Source: Rhizobium sp. 11515TR
GTDB lineage: Bacteria > Pseudomonadota > Alphaproteobacteria > Rhizobiales > Rhizobiaceae
Direction of reading: 5' to 3'
Assembly: GCF_002277895.1 (NCBI RefSeq)
Contig: NZ_CP022998.1
Location: 1,407,501 to 1,471,500 of the forward strand
Length of the DNA: 64,000 bases
Made by a program: the position numbers and the translations under genes
The notes under the pieces: model-generated
What the model was told of the DNA's origin: nothing
Database searches by the model: none
What the model saw: the letters and a program-made list of their open reading frames with translations, nothing else
Part shown: piece after piece, positions 17,584-26,824 of the stretch
Layout of the letters: each line of letters opens with the position of its first letter
Position numbering within the stretch: the stretch's first letter is position 1

Positions 17584-18147
17584 TCAGGCTCCGGACAGCG
17601 CCTGCGGCAGCAATCGGACGTAGAGTGCGGCCATCTCGTCGCCGAAGCAGCAGAAGATGATCTCATCGAAGGCGCCATCCTTGCTTTCGGCAAGGCTAGT
17701 GCGGATCGCGATCCTCGCCGCCTGCTCGGCGGGAAAGCGATAGACGCCGGTGGAAATGGCAGGAAAGGCGATGGTATTCAGATCGTGTTGCCGGGCAAGG
17801 TTGAGGCTGTTGCGATAGCAGTCGGCAAGCAGCTCTTCTTCGCCATGGTTTCCGCCATTCCAGACGGGGCCAACCGTATGGATTACATGTTTTGCCGGCA
17901 GGCGATATCCGCCCGTTATCTTTGCCTGCCCGGTCTTGCAACCATTCAGCGTCCGGCATTCCGCCAGGAGATCCGGCCCGGCGGTGCGATGGATTGCCCC
18001 GTCCACGCCACCGCCGCCGAGCAGGCTGCTATTGGCCGCATTGACGATCGCATCGACCTTGAGCGTCGTGATATCGCCAAGCGTCACGGTGAAGCGGGTC
18101 TTCGAATTCGGAGCGAGATCGGAACGGATGGTCTCAAGTGCGGACAT
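17584..18147 (-). CDS. Macro-domain protein (O-acetyl-ADP-ribose deacetylase-like)
   Basis: A 187-residue single macro domain. Features: [31 protein letters not shown] (binding of the ADP-ribose, with the Asn-Gly pattern in [15 protein letters not shown]), [11 protein letters not shown] and [13 protein letters not shown] for the pyrophosphate loop. Such proteins remove ADP-ribose from proteins or deacetylate O-acetyl-ADP-ribose. GAGGAGACCGTCATC precedes ATG 18147. It converges on the SAHH-like gene with 3 bp between stops. Confidence 0.92.
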   Translation of the reverse strand: MSALETIRSDLAPNSKTRFTVTLGDITTLKVDAIVNAANSSLLGGGGVDGAIHRTAGPDLLAECRTLNGCKTGQAKITGGYRLPAKHVIHTVGPVWNGGNHGEEELLADCYRNSLNLARQHDLNTIAFPAISTGVYRFPAEQAARIAIRTSLAESKDGAFDEIIFCCFGDEMAALYVRLLPQALSGA

Positions 18148-18178
18148 GATGACGGTCTCCTCAAGCCTCCAGGTGGCT

Positions 18179-19075
18179 CTATCGCTCCCAATAGGGAACA
18201 GGGCCGTAAAGTTCCGCGAGAAAATCGATGAAGACGCGCACTTTCGCCGGCAGGAACTGCCGGCTGGGGTAAACGGCCGACAACGTCACATTGTGCGATC
18301 CTTCATAGGCCGGCAGCACCTGAACGAGGCGGCCGTCCCGCAATTCCCCCCCGATATCCCAGGTCGAGCGCAGCGCAATGCCGAGGCCGGCGATGACGGC
18401 TTCGCGCACGACCTCGCTGGAATTGGTGATGAGCCTGCCCTCGGGACGAAAGATCAGGCTGCCTTTCGGTCCCTCCAGCCGCCAGGGATCGAGATTATGC
18501 GCAGGTAGGCAGATATGCCGGCGCAGATCGTCGATATCCTCGGGCATGCCATGGGCGTCGATATAGGCAGGGGAGGCACAGAGCACGCGGCGTACTGGCG
18601 CGAGCCTGCGTGCGACAAGACTGGAATCCGTCAGTTCGGCAATGCGGATGGCAAGATCGAAGCCGCCGCCGACGATATCCACGAATTCGTCGCTGAGCAC
18701 GAGGTTGAGTGCCAGTTCGGGATGGGCCTGCATGAAGGATTTCAGATGCGGCGCGATGTGCAGGCGGCCGAAGGAGGTTGGGGCCGAGATTTTCAGCGTG
18801 CCGTGCATCTGCGAGGAGCGGCCGGCAATATAGGCTTCCGCCTCTTCCAGCCCGGCGAGAATGGCAAGCACGCGGTCGTAGAAGCCCTGGCCCGCTTCCG
18901 TCAGCGAAATCTGCCGCGTCGTGCGCTGCAGGAGCCGTGTGCCGAGCCTGTCTTCCAGGCGCTTGATGCGCTTCGAAATGACGGCGGGCGAAAAACCGAG
19001 AGCACGGCCCGTCAGCGACATGCTACCGGTCGCGACGACGCTGGCGAAGATCTCGAGATCTCCTAAATTGGTCAT
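18179..19075 (-). CDS. LysR-family regulator next to glcDEF
   Basis: A 298-residue LysR regulator of the CrgA/AaeR-like subgroup: [21 protein letters not shown] opens the protein and [20 protein letters not shown] is the recognition helix region. The effector domain begins near residue 93 ([20 protein letters not shown]). It is divergent from glcD across 119 bp that contain a dyad (19098-19109), so control of glycolate oxidation is the natural inference. E. coli uses the GntR-type GlcC for this job. Confidence 0.88.
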   Translation of the reverse strand: MTNLGDLEIFASVVATGSMSLTGRALGFSPAVISKRIKRLEDRLGTRLLQRTTRQISLTEAGQGFYDRVLAILAGLEEAEAYIAGRSSQMHGTLKISAPTSFGRLHIAPHLKSFMQAHPELALNLVLSDEFVDIVGGGFDLAIRIAELTDSSLVARRLAPVRRVLCASPAYIDAHGMPEDIDDLRRHICLPAHNLDPWRLEGPKGSLIFRPEGRLITNSSEVVREAVIAGLGIALRSTWDIGGELRDGRLVQVLPAYEGSHNVTLSAVYPSRQFLPAKVRVFIDFLAELYGPVPYWER

Positions 19076-19097
19076 GCAGAATTGTTCCTGTTTTGGA

Positions 19098-19109
19098 ATA
19101 AGTGCTTAT
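19098..19109. promoter_or_regulatory. Candidate operator in the LysR/glcD gap
   Basis: ATAAGTGCTTAT is a near-perfect dyad centred 22 to 34 bp before the LysR start and 86 bp before the glcD start; TTGGA and TCCAA flank it as a wider inverted repeat (about 19093-19120). No experimental basis; offered because LysR regulators normally bind in such gaps. Confidence 0.4.
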
Positions 19110-19194
19110 CATTTGCTCCAAACTTGGGAAAGCGCTAAGCCTGTAATGCGCTAAAAGGGGCTGTATCCGCAAAGGGATGCAGGAGGAGGACGGC

Positions 19195-20634
19195 ATGGCC
19201 GAGGCCATTTCATTTCTGGAGCCGCGTGCGGATGTTCTGGCTCGCCGCAGCGCGATCGTTGCCGATCTAGCCGATCTTCTCGCGCCGGAATGCCTGATCC
19301 ACGAGCCGCGCGAACTCGTACCCTTCGAAACCGATGCCTTCGTCTCCTATCGCCGCCTGCCGCTTGCCGTCGCTCTGCCGCGCTCGACGGCGGAAGTGGC
19401 AGCCGTCATGAAATATTGCCATCGCTACGGCATTCCCGTCGTGCCGCGCGGCGCCGGCACTTCGCTCTCCGGCGGCGCGATACCGCAGGAAGATGCCGTC
19501 GTCCTCGGCCTCTCCAAGATGAACCGCATCCTCGATATCGATTATGCCAACCGCACCGCGACGGTGCAGGCGGGTGTGACGAACCTCCATGTCTCCGAAA
19601 GTGTTTCGGCCGACGGCTTCTTTTATGCACCCGACCCGAGTTCGCAGCTTGCCTGCACCATCGGCGGCAATATCGGCATGAATTCTGGCGGCGCCCACTG
19701 TCTGAAATACGGTGTCACGACGAACAATCTGCTCGGCGTCAAGCTTGTCCTCACCGACGGCACCATCATCGATCTCGGCGGCAAGGCACTGGATGCGGCG
19801 GGCTACGATCTGCTCGGTCTCGTCTGCGGCTCCGAAGGTCAGCTCGGCATCGTTACCGAGGCGACGGTGCGGCTCATCGCCAAGCCGGAAGGCGCCCGGC
19901 CGGTGCTCTTCGGCTTCGACAGTTCCGAGGAGGCCGGCGCCTGTGTGGCCGATGTGATTGCCGCCGGCATCGTGCCCGTCGCGATCGAATTCATGGACAA
20001 GCCGGCAATCGAAATCTGTGAAGCTTTTGCCAAAGCCGGCTATCCCCTCGATGTAGGGGCCTTGCTGATCGTCGAGGTTGAAGGTTCGGAGGCTGAAATG
20101 GATGATATGCTGGCTAGCATCGTCGCCATCGCCCGTACTCATAAGGTCAAGACGGTGCGCGAATGCCAGTCGGCAACCGAGGCGGCCCTGATCTGGAAGG
20201 GCCGGAAATCCGCCTTCGGCGCCACTGGCCGCATCGCCGATTATATTTGCATGGACGGCACCGTGCCGCTCAGCCAGCTTTCCTATGTGCTGCAGAAGAC
20301 GACGGAGATTGTCGATCGCTATGGCCTGCGCGTCGCCAATGTTTTCCATGCAGGCGATGGCAACATGCATCCACTGATCCTCTTCAATGCCAACGACCCC
20401 GATGAGGCGGCCAAGGCGGAAGCGGCCGGCAATGATATCCTGCGGCTCTGTGTCGATGCCGGCGGTTGCCTCACAGGCGAGCACGGTGTGGGCATCGAGA
20501 AGCGCGACCTGATGCGGCACCAATATGCCGATGTCGATCTCGCCCAGATGATGTCGGTGCGCGGGGCCTTCGATCCCGGCTGGATCCTCAATCCTTCCAA
20601 AGTCTTCCCGCTCGACGGACGCAACGCCGCATGA
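19195..20634 (+). CDS. glcD: Glycolate oxidase FAD-linked subunit
   Basis: Catalytic flavoprotein subunit of glycolate dehydrogenase, which oxidises glycolate to glyoxylate at the membrane side. The 479-residue protein has the FAD-binding PCMH domain (VPRGAGTSLSGGAIPQEDAVV, then GGNIGMNSGGAHCLKYGVT) and the C-terminal FAD-oxidase domain ending HAGDGNMHPLILF and GGCLTGEHGVGIEKR. AGGAGGAGG lies 5 nt before ATG 19195, so this is preferred to an ATG at 19177. Its stop overlaps the glcE start (ATGA), so the subunits are translationally coupled. Confidence 0.95.
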   Translation: MAEAISFLEPRADVLARRSAIVADLADLLAPECLIHEPRELVPFETDAFVSYRRLPLAVALPRSTAEVAAVMKYCHRYGIPVVPRGAGTSLSGGAIPQEDAVVLGLSKMNRILDIDYANRTATVQAGVTNLHVSESVSADGFFYAPDPSSQLACTIGGNIGMNSGGAHCLKYGVTTNNLLGVKLVLTDGTIIDLGGKALDAAGYDLLGLVCGSEGQLGIVTEATVRLIAKPEGARPVLFGFDSSEEAGACVADVIAAGIVPVAIEFMDKPAIEICEAFAKAGYPLDVGALLIVEVEGSEAEMDDMLASIVAIARTHKVKTVRECQSATEAALIWKGRKSAFGATGRIADYICMDGTVPLSQLSYVLQKTTEIVDRYGLRVANVFHAGDGNMHPLILFNANDPDEAAKAEAAGNDILRLCVDAGGCLTGEHGVGIEKRDLMRHQYADVDLAQMMSVRGAFDPGWILNPSKVFPLDGRNAA

Positions 20635-21830
20635 CCGAATTTCGTCCCAGGACCGAGGAGGAAGCCGCCTCAATCATCGGCGATCATGCGACACGCGGCG
20701 CGGCTCTCGCGATCGTCGGCGGCAATACGCGATCCGGCTTCGGCAACGCGGTGGCGTCCGAAGCGGTGCTCTCGTCACGTGGCCTGACCGGCATTGTCGC
20801 CTACAATCCGGGTGAGATGGTGATGACGGTCCGCGCCGGCACGCCGGCGGCCGAGATCGAGGCCGCTCTTGCTGAGGCCGGCCAGATGATGGCCTTCGAG
20901 CCCATGGATCATAGGCCGCTGATGACGACCGAAGGCGAGCCGACGATCGGCGGTATTTTTGCAGCTAACGTCTCAGGCCCGCGCCGTTTCGTCAGCGGTG
21001 CCGCGCGCGACAGCCTGCTCGGCGTCCGCTTCGTCAACGGCAGGGGTGAGATCGTCAAGGCCGGCGGGCGGGTGATGAAGAACGTCACTGGTCTCGATCT
21101 GGTCAAGCTGATGGCCGGCTCACACGGTACGCTCGGCCTGTTGACGGAGGTGACATTCCGCGTACCGCCGAGGCCGAAGACGGAGGAAACGATCGTCGTC
21201 TCCGGCCTCAACGATGCGGAGGCGGCCAACGCGATGGCCGCGGCCATGGCTCTGCCGCTCGAAGTTTCGGGCGCCGCGCATCTACCCCTGACGGTCGCAT
21301 GGTCCTTCATCGACGGCACCATGCCGCCAGGGGAGGCGACGGTGCTGCGTATCGAGGGCCTTCCCGGCTCCGTCACGGTGAGGGCCGAAAAGCTGGCCGC
21401 AGCGATGGGTCGGCTCGGCTCCGTGAGGCGCCTTGAAGAGGATGTCAGCCGCAGGCTCTGGCGCGAGATCCGCAATGTGAAGCCTTATGCGGATGGCACG
21501 ATGCGTCCGATCTGGCGGGTATCCGTCGCCCCTAGCATAGGCCATCAGCTCGTTGCAGCTCTTCGCCTGGAGGAGGGCGTCGATGCCTATTACGATTGGC
21601 AGGGCGGGCTCGTCTGGATGCGCATGGAAGCCGAGCCCGAGGGCGACATGCTGAGGCGCTACATTCATGCGCTTGGCGGCGGGCACGCCACTTTGATGCG
21701 TGCCACCCCAGCCCACCGTGCAATGACGGCGGCCTTCCAGCCGCAACCCGAAGCGGTGGCGCTGCTGTCTGCGCGCGTGAAGGAAAAATTCGATCCGGCT
21801 GGGATTTTCAATCCGGGGAAGATGGGGTGA
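20631..21830 (+). CDS. glcE: Glycolate oxidase FAD-binding subunit
   Basis: Second flavin subunit of glycolate oxidase, 399 residues. It contains one PCMH-type FAD-binding half-domain (ALAIVGGNTRSGFG, EGEPTIGGIFAANVSGPRRFVSG, MKNVTGLDLVKLMAGSHGTLG) and lacks most of the C-terminal catalytic domain of GlcD, as GlcE normally does. ATG 20631 overlaps the glcD stop by four bases. A REPIN-like repeat pair separates it from glcF. Confidence 0.94.
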   Translation: MTEFRPRTEEEAASIIGDHATRGAALAIVGGNTRSGFGNAVASEAVLSSRGLTGIVAYNPGEMVMTVRAGTPAAEIEAALAEAGQMMAFEPMDHRPLMTTEGEPTIGGIFAANVSGPRRFVSGAARDSLLGVRFVNGRGEIVKAGGRVMKNVTGLDLVKLMAGSHGTLGLLTEVTFRVPPRPKTEETIVVSGLNDAEAANAMAAAMALPLEVSGAAHLPLTVAWSFIDGTMPPGEATVLRIEGLPGSVTVRAEKLAAAMGRLGSVRRLEEDVSRRLWREIRNVKPYADGTMRPIWRVSVAPSIGHQLVAALRLEEGVDAYYDWQGGLVWMRMEAEPEGDMLRRYIHALGGGHATLMRATPAHRAMTAAFQPQPEAVALLSARVKEKFDPAGIFNPGKMG

Positions 21831-21855
21831 TGCGGATGGCATCTTTGGCTGGTTA

Positions 21856-22003
21856 CCCCCTCACCCTAGCCCTCTCCCCGCGGGGGAGAGGGGATGACCT
21901 TGTTTGCTGCGATTCCACGATTTTCTTTCCGGCAAGGGAAGAGGAAGATGAATTCCCCCTTCTCCCCTTGGGGAGAAGGTGCCCGACAGGGCGGATGAGG
22001 GGG
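21856..22003. repeat. REPIN-like inverted pair of REP elements between glcE and glcF
   Basis: Left unit 21856-21894 begins CCCCTCACCCTAGCCCTC and folds CCTCTCCCCG against CGGGGGAGAGG. Right unit 21955-22003 folds CCTTCTCCCC against GGGGAGAAGG and ends GGGCGGATGAGGGGG. The two units face each other in inverse orientation, the arrangement known as REPIN. A similar pair lies between hisS and hisZ. Confidence 0.85.
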
Positions 22004-22061
22004 CTAGACGGGATATGATGGGCGCCTTTGTTCTGGTAGGCAAGAATCGAGGGCTCGGCTG

Positions 22062-23381
22062 ATGCAAACCAATTTCACGCCCGAACAGCTTACCGATCCG
22101 CACGTGGCTGAATCAGAGGCGATCCTGCGCAAATGCGTGCATTGCGGCTTCTGCACCGCCACCTGTCCTACCTATGTGACGCTCGGCAATGAGCTCGACA
22201 GCCCGCGCGGCCGCATTTATCTCATTAAGGACATGCTGGAAAACGGCCGGGCCGCCGATGCCGAGGTGGTAACGCACATCGATCGCTGCCTGTCCTGCCT
22301 CGCCTGCACCACGACCTGTCCGTCCGGCGTAGACTATATGCATCTGGTCGATCACGCCCGCGCCCATATCGAGAATACCTACAAGCGCCCGCTGATGGAC
22401 CGGCTGACCCGCAATGTACTGGCAGCCGTGCTGCCCTATCCCAGCCGTTTCCGGCTGGCCTTGCGGCTTGCGAACTTTGGGCGACCGTTCAAGGGTCTGT
22501 TGAAGCGCATCCCGGCATTGAAGGCTTTCGCCGCCATGCTCGATCTCGCGCCACGCAGCATTCCCGCGCCGTCGCCCCTTGCAAAGCCGGGGCTGCATGT
22601 AGCGCAGGCCGAGCGGCGCGGTCGTGTGGCGATCCTGACGGGCTGCGCCCAGCTGGTGCTCGATCCCGAGATCAATGCGGCGACCATCCGCCTGCTGACG
22701 CGCCTCGGTGTCGAGGTTGTCGGACCGGAAGGGGAGGTCTGCTGCGGCTCGCTGGTTCATCATATGGGGCGCGAGGAACAGGCGCTTGCCGCCGCCCGCG
22801 CCAATGTCGATGTGTGGCTGCGCGAGATCGAGGCCGGAGGGCTCGACGCCATCATCATCACCGCGTCGGGCTGCGGCACGACGATCAAGGATTATGGCCA
22901 TATGCTGCGCCTCGATCCGGCCTATGCCGACAAGGCGGCAAGGGTCTCGGCGCTCGCCAAAGACATCACCGAATATCTCGCAGGTCTCGACCTTCCCTCG
23001 CATATGCCGCGTGGCATCGTAGTCGCCTATCATTCCGCCTGCTCCATGCAGCATGGGCAGAAGATTACTATGGCGCCGAAGCAGCTTTTGAAGGCGGCCG
23101 GTTTCACGGTGCGCGACCCGGCGGAGGGGCATCTCTGTTGCGGCTCGGCCGGCACCTACAACATCATGCAGCCGGAGATCTCGGCCGAGCTGAAAGCGCG
23201 CAAGGTCAGGAACATCGAGGCAACAAAGGCCGATATTATCGCCACAGGCAATATCGGCTGCATCACGCAGATCGCCACGGGAACCGGCATTCCCATTCTG
23301 CATACGGTGGAATTGCTGGATTGGGCCTATGGTGGCGAAATGCCCGCGAAACTGAAGGGCCTGCAACCGGCGGCTGCTTAG
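22062..23381 (+). CDS. glcF: Glycolate oxidase iron-sulfur subunit
   Basis: The 439-residue electron-transfer subunit. Two [4Fe-4S] ferredoxin motifs lie near residues 24-36 (CVHCGFCTATCPT) and 77-89 (CLSCLACTTTCPS). Two C-terminal cysteine-rich CCG domains follow (GEVCCGSLVHHMG; GHLCCGSAGTYN). It passes electrons from the flavins of GlcDE to quinone. It is separated from glcE by 231 bp that hold a REPIN-like element, but orientation and function place it in the same operon. Its TAG stop is provided by the arm of a palindrome. Confidence 0.95.
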   Translation: MQTNFTPEQLTDPHVAESEAILRKCVHCGFCTATCPTYVTLGNELDSPRGRIYLIKDMLENGRAADAEVVTHIDRCLSCLACTTTCPSGVDYMHLVDHARAHIENTYKRPLMDRLTRNVLAAVLPYPSRFRLALRLANFGRPFKGLLKRIPALKAFAAMLDLAPRSIPAPSPLAKPGLHVAQAERRGRVAILTGCAQLVLDPEINAATIRLLTRLGVEVVGPEGEVCCGSLVHHMGREEQALAAARANVDVWLREIEAGGLDAIIITASGCGTTIKDYGHMLRLDPAYADKAARVSALAKDITEYLAGLDLPSHMPRGIVVAYHSACSMQHGQKITMAPKQLLKAAGFTVRDPAEGHLCCGSAGTYNIMQPEISAELKARKVRNIEATKADIIATGNIGCITQIATGTGIPILHTVELLDWAYGGEMPAKLKGLQPAAA

Positions 23382-23432
23382 AGCAATTCCTGGAAAGTGC
23401 GCAGCGGTTTTCCGTCCGGAATTGCGCTCTAA
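23378..23432. repeat. TAGAGC-ended palindrome at the glcF 3' end
   Basis: TTAGAGCAATTCC (23378-23390) and GGAATTGCGCTCTAA (23418-23432) are complementary but for a few bases, with an inner GGAAAGTG/GGTTTTCC stem. The left TAG is the stop codon of glcF and the right CTA is, on the other strand, the TAG stop of the convergent gene. It probably also acts as a two-way transcription stop. Confidence 0.85.
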
Positions 23433-23776
23433 TGCAGTTTGTCCGGTGTGGGCAGGCGATGAGCCTGCCACTCGACTTCGAACCGGTCGGCGGCAATCTG
23501 CGTCATGCTGATGCGATCCTGCCCTTCTTCAAAGAATAGGCCATCGACCAGGCCGGCGATGCCGTCATAGAACGAGCCTTCGACAAGGCTGGTGAGCCGC
23601 CGCATCTCACGGCCCAATGCAGCATAGTCGGCAACCGACATGCAATGCCGGCGGCCGTCCGCGAACACGTCGATCAGTCGCGGAACATCGCCGTCGACAT
23701 CGACCTCGTAATAAACGATGACTGGCTCCTCGCTTTCCGGATGGATCCAGTCACATCGGTAGTAGAAAAAGCTCAT
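23429..23776 (-). CDS. Conserved hypothetical protein, possibly DUF6881-like
   Basis: A 115-residue soluble protein that I recognise only tentatively. Residues 1-50 (YYRCDWIHPESEEPVIVYYEVDVDGDVPRL, then IDVFADGRRH) have the strand-rich pattern, with a paired-acid turn and FADGR, of the DUF6881 group of small immunity-like proteins; this is from memory. The C-terminal half is helical. No signal peptide. It converges on glcF and takes its TAG stop from the shared palindrome. Function unknown. Confidence 0.65.
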   Translation of the reverse strand: MSFFYYRCDWIHPESEEPVIVYYEVDVDGDVPRLIDVFADGRRHCMSVADYAALGREMRRLTSLVEGSFYDGIAGLVDGLFFEEGQDRISMTQIAADRFEVEWQAHRLPTPDKLH

Positions 23777-23851
23777 GGCTGAAATATAGCACAGGATCCC
23801 CCAAGCCTGAACTGGTTTGAAGGATCGATTGCGACTTCAGCCGGAAGGGCG

Positions 23852-24523
23852 TCAGAAGTTGAACGAAACGCCAAAGTTGAGAGCGTGAGTGAAAACCCTG
23901 GTCTTCAGCGTATCGCCGCTGTCGATCGAGACATTGTTCACGAAGTTGTAGTTGCCCTTGTATTCGACGAAGGTCGACCAGTGCTTGGCGAACTGGTAGC
24001 TGACGCCCGCCTGCGCCTGCAGCGAAGCGCCGCCGAACTGGTAGTTGAAGGTCGTGCCGGAAGCGCGCGTGACTTCGACGTGCGGCACGTTGATGCCGGC
24101 GCCGAGACCGACATAGGGCGTCCAGTTGCGGCTCGGGTCCTGAAAGCGGTAGAGCGCATTCAGCGTCAGCATGTTCAGGCCATCGGTGAACTCGAAATGC
24201 GACCAGCCGGGCGTATTGCCGAGATCGCCATAGACCTTCGCATGGGTGTAGTCGAGCGACACGCCCCAGTTCGGCTTGTCGAACTGGTCAAGCCACCAGA
24301 TGCCGCGGAAGCCGAAATAGGGCGGCATCTTGAAGGATTTTCCGGACCAGTTGGGGTCGAAATCAGCGCCGTCCGACGTGGTCACATTGCTGCCTGTCGC
24401 GCCTTGTATGCCACCGTAAGCGGAAAATTGCATCTCCGCCGAGGCAGAGCTTGCGGCCAATATGAATGCGGAAGTCGCAAGCGCGGCGAATGCCGGCTGC
24501 TTGATGCGAAATGCACGATGCAT
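23852..24523 (-). CDS. Outer-membrane beta-barrel protein
   Basis: A 223-residue precursor with a signal peptide ending near ASSASA (residue 29). The mature part is an alternating-strand barrel: repeated aromatic-ended strands such as WGVSLDYTHAKVYG, LTLNALYRFQ, YVGLGAGINVPHVEV and the C-terminal LNFGVSFNF, ending in Phe as outer-membrane proteins do. It belongs to the OmpW/OmpA-like small-barrel group. The length is close to that of rhizobial lipid A oxidase LpxQ, a small barrel too, but I cannot confirm that identity. GGGGATTTCAT precedes ATG 24523. Confidence 0.8.
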   Translation of the reverse strand: MHRAFRIKQPAFAALATSAFILAASSASAEMQFSAYGGIQGATGSNVTTSDGADFDPNWSGKSFKMPPYFGFRGIWWLDQFDKPNWGVSLDYTHAKVYGDLGNTPGWSHFEFTDGLNMLTLNALYRFQDPSRNWTPYVGLGAGINVPHVEVTRASGTTFNYQFGGASLQAQAGVSYQFAKHWSTFVEYKGNYNFVNNVSIDSGDTLKTRVFTHALNFGVSFNF

Positions 24524-24823
24524 ATGAAATCCCCGGATGCCAAAGTGCCGCCATCTAAACGCGCTTCCATGACACTTCTATTGCAGTCATGGGTAGGCAA
24601 GTACGGCTTAGGTGGGAAAACTGACGGCAAACTGAAGCCGACGCGCCGTTTCTCAGCGGTGCGGCGCGATAAATTTCAGGCTGTAACGCCGGCGCCACAG
24701 TGTCTCCATCCGCGCCTGCACACGATAAGCTATTGCAAGCGATACGGGCGTCCTTCCGTGGTGTGAACGATGCGATGCCAGGAAAGGACGTCCGTTATCT
24801 TGATGCCTGATTCGGGTCGGCTG
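24524..24823. other. Intergenic region, no gene seen
   Basis: 300 bp between two minus-strand genes. It must hold the promoter of the barrel gene. I find no convincing reading frame, strong hairpin with a T-run, or repeat. Confidence 0.5.
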
Positions 24824-25522
24824 TCAGCCGCCGAACAGGGTTCTCAGCACATCGACGCCGCGATCCTGATAGCTGACCTCGCCCTGTTTGTTGCCGGGGC
24901 CAACGACGATGACCTTCGTGCCGACCGGAACGCGGTCATAGAGATCGATCACATCCTTGTTCATCATGCGGATGCAACCCGAGGACATGTTGAGGCCGAT
25001 GCTCCAGGGCTGATTGGTCCCGTGGATGCGGAAGGCGGTATCGTTGCCGTTACGATAGAGATACATGGCGCGCGCGCCGAGCGGATTGTCCTCGCCGCCT
25101 TCCTGATAGGCCGGCAGCTTGTGGCCCTTCTTGGCTTCGCGAACAATCATTTCCGGCGGCGGCGTCCAGCCCGGCCATTCCGCCTTGCGGCCGACCTTGA
25201 CGACGCCCGACCAGCCGAAACCGTCGCGGCCGACGCCGATGCCGTAGCGTCTTGCGCGGTTATTGCCTTCGACGAGGTAGAGATACTTGTTATTGGTGTC
25301 GACGATCACCGTGCCCGGCTCTTCATTGGTCGCCAGCCGCACCATGCGCCGCTGGAATTGCGGCTTCACCTGGCCCTGTGGCTCCACCGCAACCCGGATC
25401 ACGTCGCCGCGTGTCGCCGGTGCCGCATAGGGTGCGGAGGTGGTGAAGGCTGCTGCGTTCGATGCTGCAAGAAGACACGCCGCAACGACACCTGTCGTCA
25501 CGATCGACAATGCTGCTTTCAT
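24824..25522 (-). CDS. L,D-transpeptidase (YkuD family), copy 1
   Basis: A 232-residue exported enzyme that forms 3-3 peptidoglycan crosslinks or attaches proteins to peptidoglycan. A signal peptide spans residues 1-25 (to SNAAA). The YkuD domain runs from about residue 72 ([19 protein letters not shown]) to 210; the catalytic motif is [20 protein letters not shown], with His and Cys as catalytic residues. AACGAGGGGAATGCC precedes the ATG. A paralogue lies immediately upstream on the same strand. Confidence 0.94.
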   Translation of the reverse strand: MKAALSIVTTGVVAACLLAASNAAAFTTSAPYAAPATRGDVIRVAVEPQGQVKPQFQRRMVRLATNEEPGTVIVDTNNKYLYLVEGNNRARRYGIGVGRDGFGWSGVVKVGRKAEWPGWTPPPEMIVREAKKGHKLPAYQEGGEDNPLGARAMYLYRNGNDTAFRIHGTNQPWSIGLNMSSGCIRMMNKDVIDLYDRVPVGTKVIVVGPGNKQGEVSYQDRGVDVLRTLFGG

Positions 25523-25739
25523 AATGGCATTCCCCTCGTTTAATCCGGTAGGAAATTACCGGAACCAACGAAGGGATCAAGATCAAAATGCCCGAGGAGG
25601 AGAATGGCCTGGAAGAACCGGCCTCTCTTCTATCGCGGATCAGACTATAGTCTGAATTATAGTGGAGGGCTTTCCGGTGCGGCGAATACTGCCCTTCGAT
25701 GGAATAGTATCGCCGCACAGGTCTCGCGGTCGTTCAAGA

Positions 25740-26522
25740 TTACATGACGGTGACGCGGGTGCCGACCTTGACGCGGTTGTAGAGGTCGATGACATCCTCG
25801 TTGCGAAGCCGGATGCAGCCGGAGGAGACGGCACTGCCGATCGTCCAGGGCGCGTTGGTGCCATGGATGCGATAAAGGGTAGAGCCAAGATACATGGCGC
25901 GGGCGCCGAGCGGATTGCCTTCACCGCCTTCCATGTGCGCAGGCAGATAATGGCCCTTGGCGGCTTCGCGGGAGATCATTTCGGCCGGCGGCGTCCAGTC
26001 CGGCCATTCCTGCTTGCGGGTCACGGTGTGGGCGCCGGCCCATTCGAAACCCGGCTTGCCGACGCCGACGCCATAGCGCCGCGCCTTGCCGCCATCCATC
26101 ACCAGATAAAGGAAGCGGTTGTTGGTATCGATGACGATGCTGCCGGGCTTTTCCTTGGTCTGATAGTCGACGATCTGCGGCAGGAACTGCGGGTCGATCT
26201 GGCCGCGGATTGCCGGATATTGCGGACGGGCCATGGCGACCTGCTGCACGGCCGGACGTGCAAACAGGCCGCGCGGCTGCACGACCTGACGCAGCTGCGG
26301 ATTGGCCTGCTGCTCCATTCTGGGATCGGCGGCGCGGCGCGCCATCGGGCGGGGATAGACGACCGGCTGCACGTTGCCGCCGCCAAGCTGCATCACCCAG
26401 GGGGCGGTCAGATCGGGACTGACGATGACGGGCGGGCGCGACTGATAGCGATCGTCGGCAAAGGCGGTGGAGGTAAGCAGGCTCAGGGCGCCGGCGGCGC
26501 ATAGAACGGCATGTTTCATCAT
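25740..26522 (-). CDS. L,D-transpeptidase (YkuD family), copy 2
   Basis: A 260-residue paralogue of the neighbouring enzyme, with a signal peptide (to STAFA, residue 22), a Pro/Gln/Arg-rich spacer of about 100 residues and the YkuD domain (PGSIVIDTNNRFLYLVMDGG; catalytic HGTNAPWTIGSAVSSGCIRL). The two domains share long identical or near-identical runs, so they arose by tandem duplication, but the spacers differ, which suggests different placement in the periplasm. The start is ATG 26522 or the adjacent ATG. The gap between the copies is 217 bp and holds no gene. Confidence 0.94.
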   Translation of the reverse strand: MMKHAVLCAAGALSLLTSTAFADDRYQSRPPVIVSPDLTAPWVMQLGGGNVQPVVYPRPMARRAADPRMEQQANPQLRQVVQPRGLFARPAVQQVAMARPQYPAIRGQIDPQFLPQIVDYQTKEKPGSIVIDTNNRFLYLVMDGGKARRYGVGVGKPGFEWAGAHTVTRKQEWPDWTPPAEMISREAAKGHYLPAHMEGGEGNPLGARAMYLGSTLYRIHGTNAPWTIGSAVSSGCIRLRNEDVIDLYNRVKVGTRVTVM

Positions 26523-26824
26523 CGGACAAACTCTCTACACATGGGCCGAAGATGGGCGCGAAAGCACCCGGTCGAAACAATGGTGCCACTTGCACGCGAG
26601 CGAATGGTAAACATCTATTCATCAAAATGCCGCGAAGCCGATAAAGCTTTGTCAGGGTTACCGCTTGGTTTGGAAAGATGGTTTGTAAGTGGTAAATCAT
26701 GAATCGGAATGCGCGGTCGTCGAAGTCAGCCTATGAATTTAAGCATTTGATTGATCTCAATTTATCCGATAGTGGCTTACCGGTTTCCGGTAGCGAACGC
26801 TGAAATAGGGGACGAATCGCGAAA
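26523..26824. other. Divergent intergenic region with a dyad before tag
   Basis: 302 bp between the LDT start and tag. The one structured element is the perfect dyad TACCGG-TTT-CCGGTA at 26778-26792, 32 bp before the tag start. No reading frame of interest. Confidence 0.45.

Noticed and set aside
22113-23471. 452-codon minus-strand frame
   Set aside because: Antisense to glcF.
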